NCBI RefSeq assembly: GCF_003730115.1
Contig: NZ_RJVP01000005.1
Location: forward strand, 156,666 to 220,665
DNA from: Pseudomethylobacillus aquaticus
Lineage (GTDB): Bacteria; Pseudomonadota; Gammaproteobacteria; Burkholderiales; Methylophilaceae
Direction: 5' to 3'
Length of the DNA: 64,000 nt
The position numbers and the translations under genes were made by a program. The notes under the pieces were generated by a model. The model was not told the DNA's origin. It saw only the letters and a list, made by a program, of their open reading frames with translations, and made no database searches. Shown here piece by piece: positions 54,071 to 62,284 of this stretch; the stretch's first letter is position 1, and every line of letters begins with the position of its first letter.

Positions 54071-55270
54071 ATGAGCGATCTAAAGCAACGTGCCCTTGAT
54101 TACCACGCGTTTCCGCGCCCCGGCAAACTGTCGGTGGAATCGTCCAAGCCATGCACGACACAGAGTGATCTTTCGCTGGCCTACACGCCTGGCGTGGCCG
54201 AGCCGGTGCGCGAGATCCACCGCGACCCGGCCAACGCCTACCGTTACACCAACAAGGGCAATCTGGTGGCCGTGATCACCGACGGCACGGCAGTATTGGG
54301 GCTGGGTGACATGGGCGCATTGGCCAGCAAGCCGGTCATGGAAGGCAAGGCCGTGCTGTTCAAGCGCTTTGCCGGTATCGATGTGTTCGATATCGAGATC
54401 AATGCTCCCAGTGTGGAGGCCTTCATCGAAACCGTGGTCAACATCGCGCCCACCTTTGGCGGTATCAACTTGGAAGACATCGCCGCACCCCATTGCTTCC
54501 GCATCGAGAAGGAATTGCGTGAGCGCCTGGATATCCCGGTGTTCCACGACGACCAGCACGGTACCGCCGTCATCGTTGCGGCCGGCCTGCTCAATGCACT
54601 GGAGTTGCAGGGCAAGCAGCTCAATCAGGTCAATATCGTATTTTTGGGGGCGGGGGCGGCCGGTTGCGCCTGTGCTCGCCTACTCAAGGTGATGGGCGCA
54701 CAGCACATCACCATGGTGGATCGCAGCGGTGTGCTGTATGGCCAGCGCGACGATCTGCATGACATGAACCGTGACCTGGCGCGGGATACCGATGCACGTA
54801 CGCTGGAGGATGTCATGCCGGGTGCGGATGTGTTCATCGGTGTGTCGGCAGCCAACGCGCTGGCGCCGGACCTGCTCAAACTCATGGCTGCCAAGCCCAT
54901 CGTGTTCGCGCTGGCCAACCCGGACCCGGAGATCCTGCCGGTGCAGGCCCATGCGGTACGCGACGACCTGATCATGGCCACAGGCCGTTCCGATTTTCCC
55001 AACCAGGTGAACAACGTACTCGGTTTTCCATTCCTGTTCCGTGGCGCACTGGATGCGCGTGCCAGGCAGATCAGCATCGCCATGCAGATCGCCGCATCGC
55101 GCGCGCTGGCTGAGCTGGCACGCCTGCCGGTTCCGCAGGAGGTGCTGGATGCCTACAAGCTGGATGCGCTGGAGTTCGGCAAGGAGTACATCATCCCCAA
55201 ACCGTTCGACCCACGCCTGCTTGAGCATGTGGCTGGCGCGGTGGCGCGTGCCGCAGTAGCGCAGGCATGA
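54071..55270 (+). CDS. Malic enzyme, short form without phosphotransacetylase domain
   Basis: A 399-residue enzyme decarboxylating malate to pyruvate. Blocks: [16 protein letters not shown] (catalytic Tyr, about 33-48), [19 protein letters not shown] (catalytic Lys and metal ligands, about 93-111), [11 protein letters not shown] (metal, about 155), [17 protein letters not shown] (cofactor site). The long MaeB form has an extra C-terminal Pta domain, absent here. The residue after the cofactor beta-strand was not conclusive for NAD versus NADP. Its stop overlaps the ATG of sdhC (ATGA), linking it tightly to the succinate dehydrogenase genes. Confidence 0.93.
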   Translation: MSDLKQRALDYHAFPRPGKLSVESSKPCTTQSDLSLAYTPGVAEPVREIHRDPANAYRYTNKGNLVAVITDGTAVLGLGDMGALASKPVMEGKAVLFKRFAGIDVFDIEINAPSVEAFIETVVNIAPTFGGINLEDIAAPHCFRIEKELRERLDIPVFHDDQHGTAVIVAAGLLNALELQGKQLNQVNIVFLGAGAAGCACARLLKVMGAQHITMVDRSGVLYGQRDDLHDMNRDLARDTDARTLEDVMPGADVFIGVSAANALAPDLLKLMAAKPIVFALANPDPEILPVQAHAVRDDLIMATGRSDFPNQVNNVLGFPFLFRGALDARARQISIAMQIAASRALAELARLPVPQEVLDAYKLDALEFGKEYIIPKPFDPRLLEHVAGAVARAAVAQA

Positions 55271-55659
55271 GTACGGGGATCGCCATGCCTTACGACCAAC
55301 GACCCAAGAACCTCAATCTGGCTAGCATCCGTTTGCCGGTGCCTGCGCTGGTGTCCATCCTGCACCGCGCTTCGGGTGCCCTGATCTTTCTGCTGCTGCC
55401 GGTGCTGTTGTGGGCGCTGCAGCAATCCACGGAGGCGGGCGGCTATGCCGGGCTGGTCAATATGATGGATAGCGCTTGGATCAAGCTGCCCTTGCTGGTG
55501 CTGATCTGGGCCTTCATCCATCACTTTCTGGCAGGCATACGCCATCTGACGCTGGATATGCGTTTCGGTCTGGAGATCCGTCAGGCGCGCCGCAGCAGCA
55601 AGCTGGTGCTGGTGGCTGGCCTGCTGCTGACCTTGCTGACGGGGATCTGGCTATGGTGA
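55267..55659 (+). CDS. sdhC: Succinate dehydrogenase cytochrome b556 subunit
   Basis: A 130-residue membrane anchor with three helices. [12 protein letters not shown] (about 30-41) carries the Ser and Arg of the ubiquinone site, and [16 protein letters not shown] (about 80-95) contains the haem-ligating His. Translation starts at the ATG overlapping the malic enzyme stop. sdhD begins inside its last codons (7-bp overlap). Confidence 0.93.
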   Translation: MSTGIAMPYDQRPKNLNLASIRLPVPALVSILHRASGALIFLLLPVLLWALQQSTEAGGYAGLVNMMDSAWIKLPLLVLIWAFIHHFLAGIRHLTLDMRFGLEIRQARRSSKLVLVAGLLLTLLTGIWLW

Positions 55660-56012
55660 ACCTGCCACCACGCGCTGTCGCCGGGGCCAAGCATCACGGC
55701 TCGTATGAGTGGCTGTTGCAGCGTTTCACTGCCGCCATCATGGCCATCTACACGCTAGGCATGATCTCGCTGCTGATGATCAGACAGCCGGACGGGTATA
55801 GCGAGTGGGTCGCCATCACCGACAACAACACCTGGCGTTTCGGCACGCTGCTCACGCTGCTCAGCCTGTTCGTGCATGCCTGGCAGGGCGTGCTGGATAT
55901 TCTCAACGACTACATCAAGCCGCTGGCGCTGCGTAAAGCACTGAAGCTCGCCACATTGCTGGCGCTGGTGTGGTACGCCGTATGGTCGGTGCTTATCTTG
56001 TGGAAACTCTAG
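55653..56012 (+). CDS. sdhD: Succinate dehydrogenase hydrophobic anchor subunit
   Basis: A 119-residue three-helix subunit. GSYEWLLQRFTAAIMAIY (about 14-31) and HAWQGVLDILNDYIKP (about 71-86), with the haem His and the Asp-Tyr quinone-site pair, identify SdhD. The start at 55653 overlaps sdhC; an open frame reaching upstream to 55476 is a shadow of sdhC. A short imperfect repeat (CTCTAGTNTTATGGAAG) fills the 38 bp before sdhA. Confidence 0.92.
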   Translation: MVNLPPRAVAGAKHHGSYEWLLQRFTAAIMAIYTLGMISLLMIRQPDGYSEWVAITDNNTWRFGTLLTLLSLFVHAWQGVLDILNDYIKPLALRKALKLATLLALVWYAVWSVLILWKL

Positions 56013-56050
56013 TCTTATGGAAGCTCTAGTTTTATGGAAGCGGTAGCGGT

Positions 56051-57805
56051 ATGAGTCTCATCAGTCAATCGTTCGATGCCCTGATCGTGGGTGGCGGTGG
56101 TGCCGGTTTGCGCGCTGCCTTGCAGTTGTCCGAGGCAGGCCTGAATGTCGCGGTCATCTCCAAGGTGTTCCCTACCCGTTCGCATACTGTGGCGGCGCAG
56201 GGCGGCATCGCGGCCTCGCTGGGCAATGTCAGTGAAGATAACTGGCTGTGGCATATGTACGACACCATCAAGGGGTCGGATTATCTGGGTGACCAGGATG
56301 CCATCGAGTTCATGTGCCGCAACGCGCCTGCCGCCATCTACGAGCTGGAGCATTTCGGCATGCCATTCGACCGTATGGACAGCGGCAAGATCTACCAGCG
56401 ACCGTTCGGCGGCATGACGCAGAATTTCGGCGCTTCCCCCATCTCGCGCACCTGTGCCTCAGCCGACCGTACCGGTCATGCCATGCTGCATACCTTGTAT
56501 CAGCGCAATCTGCGCTGCAATACCAGGTTCTTTGTGGAATGGCTGGCGCTGGACCTGATCCGCGACAGCGAAGGCAGCGTGCATGGCATCACTGCCATGC
56601 AGATGGAGACCGGCGAAGTCAGTATCCTGCAGGCCAAGACCACGCTGTTCGCCACCGGCGGTGCCGGACGTATCTTCCAGGCCAGCACCAATGCTTTCAT
56701 CAACACCGGCGATGGCCTGGGTATGGCGGCACGTGCCGGCATCCCGCTGCAAGACATGGAGTTCTGGCAGTTCCACCCCACCGGGGTGGCCGGAGCCGGT
56801 GTGCTGATCACCGAAGGCGTGCGCGGTGAGGGCGGCTATCTGCTCAATAGTGAAGGCGAGCGCTTCATGGAGCGCTATGCGCCTGGTGCCAAGGATCTGG
56901 CCAGCCGCGACGTGGTGTCGCGCGCCATGGCCACCGAGATCAAGCAAGGGCGTGGCGTGGGCCCGGAAAAGGACTGTCTGCTGCTCAAGCTGGATCATCT
57001 GGGTGAAGAGCTCATCAAGCACAAGCTGCCGGGCATACGCGAGATCGCCAGGAATTTCGCTGATGTGGACCCGGTGAAAGACCCTATCCCGGTAGTGCCC
57101 ACCGCGCATTACATGATGGGCGGCATCCCCACCAATCTGGATGGCCAGGTGGTCAAGAACGCTGCCGGTGATGTCGTACAAGGTTTCTACGCCGTAGGGG
57201 AATGTGCCTGCGTGTCGGTGCATGGTGCCAACCGGTTGGGTTCGAATTCGCTGCTCGATCTGATGGTGTTCGGCCGCGCGGCGGGTGAGCACATGCTGAA
57301 CCACGTGCGTCAGCATCCCAATCACCGGCCTTTGCCTCGAGATGCAGGTGAGCAGACGCTGGCGCGTCTGGCCAGGCTGGATCAGCAAAAAGAGGGTGAG
57401 AATGTCACCGAAGTGGGTGCCGAGATGCGCCGTGCCATGCAGACCCACTGTGGCGTATTCCGCTTCCCGGATCTGCTGGAAGCGGGTGTCAGCAAGATAC
57501 ATGAACTGCAACAGCGCATCGCCCGTACCGGGATCAAGGACAAGAGCCAGGTGTTCAACACCGCGCGCATTGAAGCCCTGGAGCTGGACAACCTGATCGA
57601 AGTGGCAGTGGCCACCATGGTGGCTGCCGAGGCGCGCAAAGAGAGTCGCGGTGCGCACTGCCGTGAAGACCACCCCCAGCGCGATGACGCCAACTGGCTC
57701 AAGCATTCCCTGTATCACAGCACGGAAGCGAGGCTGGATTTCCGCGCCGTGCGCATGCAGCCGCTGACGGTGGAACCTTTCCCACTTAAAACACGGGTTT
57801 ATTGA
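56051..57805 (+). CDS. sdhA: Succinate dehydrogenase flavoprotein subunit
   Basis: A 584-residue flavoprotein. [16 protein letters not shown] (about 9-24) binds FAD, and [17 protein letters not shown] (about 37-53) has the His for covalent FAD attachment. [32 protein letters not shown] (catalytic Arg), [13 protein letters not shown] and GEcA-type [22 protein letters not shown] are intact. It oxidises succinate to fumarate. Unusually, 178 bp separate it from sdhB, including a palindromic repeat element. Confidence 0.97.
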   Translation: MSLISQSFDALIVGGGGAGLRAALQLSEAGLNVAVISKVFPTRSHTVAAQGGIAASLGNVSEDNWLWHMYDTIKGSDYLGDQDAIEFMCRNAPAAIYELEHFGMPFDRMDSGKIYQRPFGGMTQNFGASPISRTCASADRTGHAMLHTLYQRNLRCNTRFFVEWLALDLIRDSEGSVHGITAMQMETGEVSILQAKTTLFATGGAGRIFQASTNAFINTGDGLGMAARAGIPLQDMEFWQFHPTGVAGAGVLITEGVRGEGGYLLNSEGERFMERYAPGAKDLASRDVVSRAMATEIKQGRGVGPEKDCLLLKLDHLGEELIKHKLPGIREIARNFADVDPVKDPIPVVPTAHYMMGGIPTNLDGQVVKNAAGDVVQGFYAVGECACVSVHGANRLGSNSLLDLMVFGRAAGEHMLNHVRQHPNHRPLPRDAGEQTLARLARLDQQKEGENVTEVGAEMRRAMQTHCGVFRFPDLLEAGVSKIHELQQRIARTGIKDKSQVFNTARIEALELDNLIEVAVATMVAAEARKESRGAHCREDHPQRDDANWLKHSLYHSTEARLDFRAVRMQPLTVEPFPLKTRVY

Positions 57806-57830
57806 TGATTTACCAATCAAATAACAAGCT

Positions 57831-57958
57831 CGTCATACCGGCGAAAGCCGGTATCCAGTGCTGCGCAGTGCGAAACGATGGTTGGATGTCTGCTGCGCAG
57901 CGCTTGCTCAAAACTTCGCCACAAATGGCTTGTTTTTCGGGTAGGCCCGCAATGACAG
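57831..57958. repeat. Interspersed palindromic element between sdhA and sdhB
   Basis: It begins CGTCATACCGGCGAAAGCCGGTAT (hairpin ACCGGC-GAAA-GCCGGT) and ends CCCGCAATGACAG, so the ends are imperfect inverted repeats of the CGTCATNCCG type. Inside, GTGCTGCGCAG and CTGCTGCGCAGCG repeat. The element at 62145-62263 has the same end sequence, marking a family of small non-coding repeats. Confidence 0.7.
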
Positions 57959-57983
57959 CTGGTTTTTTTAAAGGATTCTGAGC

Positions 57984-58751
57984 ATGCGTTTTTCCATCTA
58001 TCGCTTCAACCCGGATGTGGATCTTGAGCCCTATATGCAGGACTACGAGGTGGCTTTGCAGCCCGAGGACCGCATGCTGCTGGATGCCTTGTTGCGCATC
58101 AAAACCATGGACGACACGCTGAGCATGCGTAAATCCTGCCGTGAAGGCGTGTGCGGTTCCGATGCCATGAACATCAACGGCAAGAACGGCCTGGCCTGCG
58201 TGACCAAGCTGTCGTCCCTGAGCGAGCCGGTGGTGGTGCGCCCCATGCCCGGCCTGCCCGTGGTGCGTGATCTGGTGGTGGACATGACGCAGTTCTTCGA
58301 GAACTACAACTCGGTGAAGCCGTATCTGGTCAATCACGACCCGGTGCCCGAGACCGAGCGTCTGCAGTCGCCAGAGCAGCGCGCCAAACTGGACGGCTTG
58401 TACGAGTGCATCCTGTGCGGTGCCTGCACGACTTCGTGCCCGTCGTTCTGGTGGAACCCGGACAAATTCGTCGGTCCGGCCGGCCTGCTGCAGGCCTACC
58501 GCTTCATGGCCGACAGCCGCGATCAGGTGCTGGAACAGCGGCTGGATAATCTGGAAGACCCGTTCCGCCTGTACAAATGCCACAACATCATGAATTGCGT
58601 GGACGTGTGCCCCAAGGGTCTGAGCCCGGCCAAGGCCATCAGCAAGATCAAGGAGCTGAAGATGAAAGGGCTGAAGTCCGGTGGCTTCAAGGCGCCCGCA
58701 TCCGGCACGGCGCTGGCAGGCAAACAGATCAGCATCAAGAGAGTCCCTTGA
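57984..58751 (+). CDS. sdhB: Succinate dehydrogenase iron-sulfur subunit
   Basis: A 255-residue protein with all three clusters: CREGVCGSDAMNINGKNGLAC ([2Fe-2S]), CILCGACTTSCP ([4Fe-4S]) and CHNIMNCVDVCPKGL ([3Fe-4S] and shared cysteines). It is about 17 residues longer than E. coli SdhB, through a basic Gly-Ala-rich C-terminal tail (about 238-255). AAAGGA precedes the ATG. The stop overlaps the TTG start proposed for sdhE. Confidence 0.96.
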   Translation: MRFSIYRFNPDVDLEPYMQDYEVALQPEDRMLLDALLRIKTMDDTLSMRKSCREGVCGSDAMNINGKNGLACVTKLSSLSEPVVVRPMPGLPVVRDLVVDMTQFFENYNSVKPYLVNHDPVPETERLQSPEQRAKLDGLYECILCGACTTSCPSFWWNPDKFVGPAGLLQAYRFMADSRDQVLEQRLDNLEDPFRLYKCHNIMNCVDVCPKGLSPAKAISKIKELKMKGLKSGGFKAPASGTALAGKQISIKRVP

Positions 58752-59008
58752 GGCCGACACGCAATCAGGTGCTATGGCGTTGCCGTCGTGGCTTGCTGGA
58801 GCTGGACATCGTGCTGCGCCAGTTCATCGAAGCGCGTTACGACGATCTGGACGATGTGCTGGCCAAGGCTTTGCTGGAACTGCTGGAGCTGCCGGACAAC
58901 GACCTGCTGGATCTGGTCACCGACCACAAGCAGTCCAGCGAGATGCAACAGCAGACCGTATTGCTGATGATGCGTGAACACCATCTGCGCACTCCGCACC
59001 AGGGCTGA
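58748..59008 (+). CDS. sdhE: Succinate dehydrogenase flavinylation factor SdhE
   Basis: An 86-residue protein that helps attach FAD to SdhA. RCRRGLLELDIVLRQF (about 11-26) holds the RGxxE motif of the family, followed by LLELLELPDNDLLDLVT. The likely start is the TTG at 58748, which overlaps the sdhB stop (TTGA); a GTG at 58769 is an alternative that would still keep the RGxxE motif. Citrate synthase, which commonly follows sdhE, is not here. Confidence 0.9.
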   Translation: MRPTRNQVLWRCRRGLLELDIVLRQFIEARYDDLDDVLAKALLELLELPDNDLLDLVTDHKQSSEMQQQTVLLMMREHHLRTPHQG

Positions 59009-59087
59009 ACAGCGTGAGCGCATAACCATCATTGCATCAGCGCATAGCAGCGCATAAAGAATAAGCATGACCAGAGGAGTGTAGTCC

Positions 59088-60245
59088 ATGAATAACATTG
59101 CCAGTGCAGCGGCGGACAATTTCCAGCAGGGCGAATATTGCCGCGTGTTCAATGCCAGCCTGCTGGGCGATAACTGGCCGGGCATACAGCTGTATTACCC
59201 GCCAGTGAAATACGCGCCTTCGCTTGGCATCTACGAAGACCTGCCCACTGCCGCGCAGCGCATGAAAAAGCATGCGCACCACACACATGCGCATACGCTG
59301 ATCTTCGATCTGGAAGACGGTTGCCGCATGAAGGAGATGAGCCGCACGCTGTTGCGTCAGGAGCTGCCGCTGCTGCGCGAGAAGAACCGTAACGTCACGG
59401 TGGCACTGCGCGTCAATCCGTTCCGCACCGATGAATACGAGCTGGACATGGCGCTGGTGCGCGACATGGCCGATTACATCGACGTCATCATGCTGTCCAA
59501 GGCAGGCGAGTCCTACGGCGCGGCCGAGGTGCGTGATCTGTCCAACACGCTGGTGGATGTGAACAGCAAGATCACCATCCAGCCCATCATCGAGCATCCC
59601 AAGTCGCTCAAGATCGCGCCAGATCTGATGCAGTACGCCACCGTCAAGCACGTGGTGTTCGGCATCCACGACTTCTCCAAAGCCATGGGCATCAGCATCA
59701 CACCGGAAAACTGGGTGGAAGAGCTGTTCTATTTCCTTAACCAGATCATGTTCGAGGCGCGTATCGCCGGTAAGGGCGTGATCGGTGGCGTGGAAACCCT
59801 GATCGGTTCCAGCAGCATGCCGGAGAAGTTCCTGGAGCCACACGACGTGCGGCGCTGGCTGGACCTGCATGGCGAGAAGGAATCGCGCATCGTCTACAAG
59901 CATGCCTGCCAGGAAGCGGCCATGGGCCTCACCGGCAAGCAGGTCATCCATCCTGGTCACATCCACTTGTGCAAGGTGGCGTATACGCCTTCGCCTACCG
60001 AGGTGCGCCAGAAAGTGAATGTGCTGAAAGCCGCTATCGAGGCCGATGCACTGCTGGGCGGCGCCATCAAGTTCGAAGGCGAGATGCTGGACCCGCCCAT
60101 GTTCGGCAAGGCGTTGCAGACCCTGCTACGCGCGCATGCCTTGCGTGCGCTGGGCGAGGAAGACACCGAGTTCGCCATCACCGTGTTGCAGAGGTTGCCG
60201 GCACAAGTGATCAGACAGAACTGGCCATACGGCGTCATTCTGTGA
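59088..60245 (+). CDS. Long CitE-like CoA-ester lyase
   Basis: A 385-residue HpcH/HpaI-CitE superfamily protein, longer than the other two in this window. HTLIFDLEDGCRMKEMSRTLL (about 69-89) has the intact acidic motif; VALRVNPFRTDEY the Arg; IIEHPKSLKI (about 166-175) the Glu; HVVFGIHDFSKAMG the Asp; TGKQVIHPGHIHL closes the barrel. It resembles malyl-CoA or citramalyl-CoA lyases, but substrate is not assignable. GAGGAG lies before the ATG, 80 bp after sdhE. The following gap of 235 bp shows no gene. Confidence 0.8.
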   Translation: MNNIASAAADNFQQGEYCRVFNASLLGDNWPGIQLYYPPVKYAPSLGIYEDLPTAAQRMKKHAHHTHAHTLIFDLEDGCRMKEMSRTLLRQELPLLREKNRNVTVALRVNPFRTDEYELDMALVRDMADYIDVIMLSKAGESYGAAEVRDLSNTLVDVNSKITIQPIIEHPKSLKIAPDLMQYATVKHVVFGIHDFSKAMGISITPENWVEELFYFLNQIMFEARIAGKGVIGGVETLIGSSSMPEKFLEPHDVRRWLDLHGEKESRIVYKHACQEAAMGLTGKQVIHPGHIHLCKVAYTPSPTEVRQKVNVLKAAIEADALLGGAIKFEGEMLDPPMFGKALQTLLRAHALRALGEEDTEFAITVLQRLPAQVIRQNWPYGVIL

Positions 60246-60480
60246 TGTTGATGATGACTGGGCGTGTACTTTGTTGCGCTTGCTTGCCGTACTGGCATGT
60301 ACTGTGGTTACGGCCGCTGCGCTTAACCTGCCAAGGCGGGTTAGCCTGCACCGCAACTACGTTGTCTCGCGTCTTGCGCTCCGTACGCCTTGCACTCAAG
60401 CCGCTCGCTACGGTTTTAGGATGCACTACCAATAGCGTCGCCAATAAAAGTGATAACAAAGTCAGTCCGGAGGGTGTGTC
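60246..60480. other. 235-bp gap between the CitE-like and acyl-CoA synthetase genes
   Basis: No ORF, hairpin terminator or GntR-type box is seen. GGAGG just upstream of 60481 is the Shine-Dalgarno of the synthetase. A promoter may be present but none could be assigned. Confidence 0.35.
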
Positions 60481-62136
60481 ATGAATGCCACTATGCAAGT
60501 TACCAAACCAGATCTGAAGCCATTTGAGCCCTGGGCCTGGCAAGTGCCGGAGTACTTCAATATCGGCGTGGCCTGTACCGATGCCCACCTCGGTACCCCG
60601 ACTGAGCAGCGCATCGCCATGATCGTGGAAGATGATGTGCTGGGCTGTTCCGAGATCAGTTTTGCCGGTCTTGCCGCCCGCACCAGTCAGTTCGCGCAGT
60701 TGTTGCGCGAGTTGCAGGTAGGCACTGGCGAGCGGGTGTTGATCCGCCTGCCTAACTGTCTGGATTATCCGACCGCCTTTCTGGGTGCCATGAAGCGCGG
60801 CGCCATCGCGGTGCCGACCTCGACCTTGCTGACGGTGGAAGAGGTGCTGTATCTGGCGCGCGATTCAGGCGCAGCGGTGCTGGTCACCGACAAGCCGATG
60901 TGGGCCAGGCTGCATGACCAGTTAGGTGATCTGCCGCAGTTGCAGCATGTGTTGTTGTCCGGGCCGGGCGAGGTGCAGGCGGGCGTGGGCGTACAAGTGC
61001 ATGATCTGGATGCGGCGCTGGCGGCGATCACGGTGTGGTCCGGGGCTGCAGAGACGCGTGCCGATGATCCGGCCTATCTGGTCTACACCTCGGGCACCAC
61101 CGGTTACCCCAAAGGCGTACTGCATGCGCACCGCGCCATGATAGGCCGCACGCCGGCCTCGCGGTACTGGTTCGATTTTGCAGCGGATGGCGACCGCATC
61201 ATGCACTCGGGCAAATTCAACTGGACCTATGTGCTGGGCTCCGGCCTGATGGATCCGCTGTTCCTGGGCAAGACCGTGATCGTGCACGAAGGCAAGAACG
61301 ACGCCACCACCTGGCCACGGCTGATCGCCAAGCACAATGCCACCATCTTCATCGGCGTGCCCACCATCTACAGGCAGATCCTGCAGAAGACCGCGCTGAC
61401 CCGCGTGGATGTGCCCAGTCTGCGGCACTGCATGAGCGCAGGCGAACACCTGTCCGACGAGGTGTTCGAGCAATGGCATGCCAGGTTTGCCACGGATATC
61501 TATGAAGCGGTGGGCATGTCCGAGTTTTCGTATTACCTGTGTCAGACCAAGTCACGCCCCATACGCCCCGGCTCGGCGGGCTTTCCGCAGCCCGGCCATG
61601 CCATCCAGTTGCTCAATCCGGACACCTTGCAGCCGGTGGCAGCAGGCGAGGAGGGCATGATCTGCGTGCCGGACAGCGACCCCGGCCTGTTCCTGGAATA
61701 CTGGAACCTGCCCGAAGAGACCGCCAAACTGCGCCATGATGGCTGGTTCTTCACGGGCGACTATGCGCGTTACGACGCGGATGGCTATATCTGGTTCCTG
61801 GGCCGCAAGGACGACATCATCAAGAGTTTCGGTTATCGCGTGTCGCCCTACGAGATCGAACGCGTACTGAAATCGCACCCGGCGGTGGCCGACTGCGCCG
61901 CCATCGGCGAAGAGATCGAAAAGGACAAGGTGTTGGTGGTGGCCTATGTGATCCCGCATGCGGGGCAGGACGTCACGCCGGATCAGTTGCTGGCCTTCGG
62001 CAAACAGCATCTGGCCGCTTACAAGGCTCCCAAGGCGATCTATCTGGCTCGGGATTTTCCACGTACCAAGAATGGTAAAATCCTGCGTCGCGATGTGAAC
62101 CCTGGCATCGCCACGGCAAAATCGAGCGCAAGCTGA
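60481..62136 (+). CDS. AMP-forming acyl-CoA synthetase (benzoate-CoA ligase-like)
   Basis: A 551-residue ANL-superfamily ligase. A3/P-loop YLVYTSGTTGYPKGVLHAHR (about 200-219), A5 YEAVGMSEFSYYL, A7 TGDYARYDADGYIWFLGRKDDIIKSFGYRVSP (about 424-455), and the C-terminal catalytic Lys in PRTKNGKILRRDV (about 527) are all intact. The overall form is closer to benzoate- or medium-chain acyl-CoA ligases than to Acs. Between a CitE-like lyase and a fumarase/mesaconase gene, activation of a short dicarboxylic acid (mesaconate, citramalate, itaconate) or propionate is conceivable; the acyl pocket cannot be judged by eye. Confidence 0.82.
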   Translation: MNATMQVTKPDLKPFEPWAWQVPEYFNIGVACTDAHLGTPTEQRIAMIVEDDVLGCSEISFAGLAARTSQFAQLLRELQVGTGERVLIRLPNCLDYPTAFLGAMKRGAIAVPTSTLLTVEEVLYLARDSGAAVLVTDKPMWARLHDQLGDLPQLQHVLLSGPGEVQAGVGVQVHDLDAALAAITVWSGAAETRADDPAYLVYTSGTTGYPKGVLHAHRAMIGRTPASRYWFDFAADGDRIMHSGKFNWTYVLGSGLMDPLFLGKTVIVHEGKNDATTWPRLIAKHNATIFIGVPTIYRQILQKTALTRVDVPSLRHCMSAGEHLSDEVFEQWHARFATDIYEAVGMSEFSYYLCQTKSRPIRPGSAGFPQPGHAIQLLNPDTLQPVAAGEEGMICVPDSDPGLFLEYWNLPEETAKLRHDGWFFTGDYARYDADGYIWFLGRKDDIIKSFGYRVSPYEIERVLKSHPAVADCAAIGEEIEKDKVLVVAYVIPHAGQDVTPDQLLAFGKQHLAAYKAPKAIYLARDFPRTKNGKILRRDVNPGIATAKSSAS

Positions 62137-62144
62137 TGCAGGCA

Positions 62145-62263
62145 CGTCATTCCGACCTTGTCATTCCAGCGTAAGCTGGAATCCACTGACGCGTAAAACC
62201 TGCAGCTTGCATGATGGAAGTGGATTCCAGGGCTAGTCCTAAATAAGATAGCCCGGAATGACG
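62145..62263. repeat. MITE-like palindromic element before the fumarase gene
   Basis: The ends are perfect 10-bp inverted repeats, CGTCATTCCG (62145-62154) and CGGAATGACG (62254-62263). Inside are a hairpin TTCCAGC-GTAA-GCTGGAA and an 11-bp inverted pair TGGAATCCACT / AGTGGATTCCA, so the whole 119 bp can fold. It lies 8 bp after the synthetase stop and 21 bp before the fumarase start. Related to the element at 57831. Confidence 0.8.
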
Positions 62264-62284
62264 ATCAGGGAAATCTGGCACCCA

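Noticed and set aside
53148..54161. 337-residue minus-strand frame opposite gntR
   Set aside because: gntR on the plus strand has full winged-helix and UTRA motifs; the reverse frame shows none.
56459..57820. 453-residue minus-strand frame opposite sdhA
   Set aside because: Shadow of a GC-rich conserved gene; no start signal and no family features.
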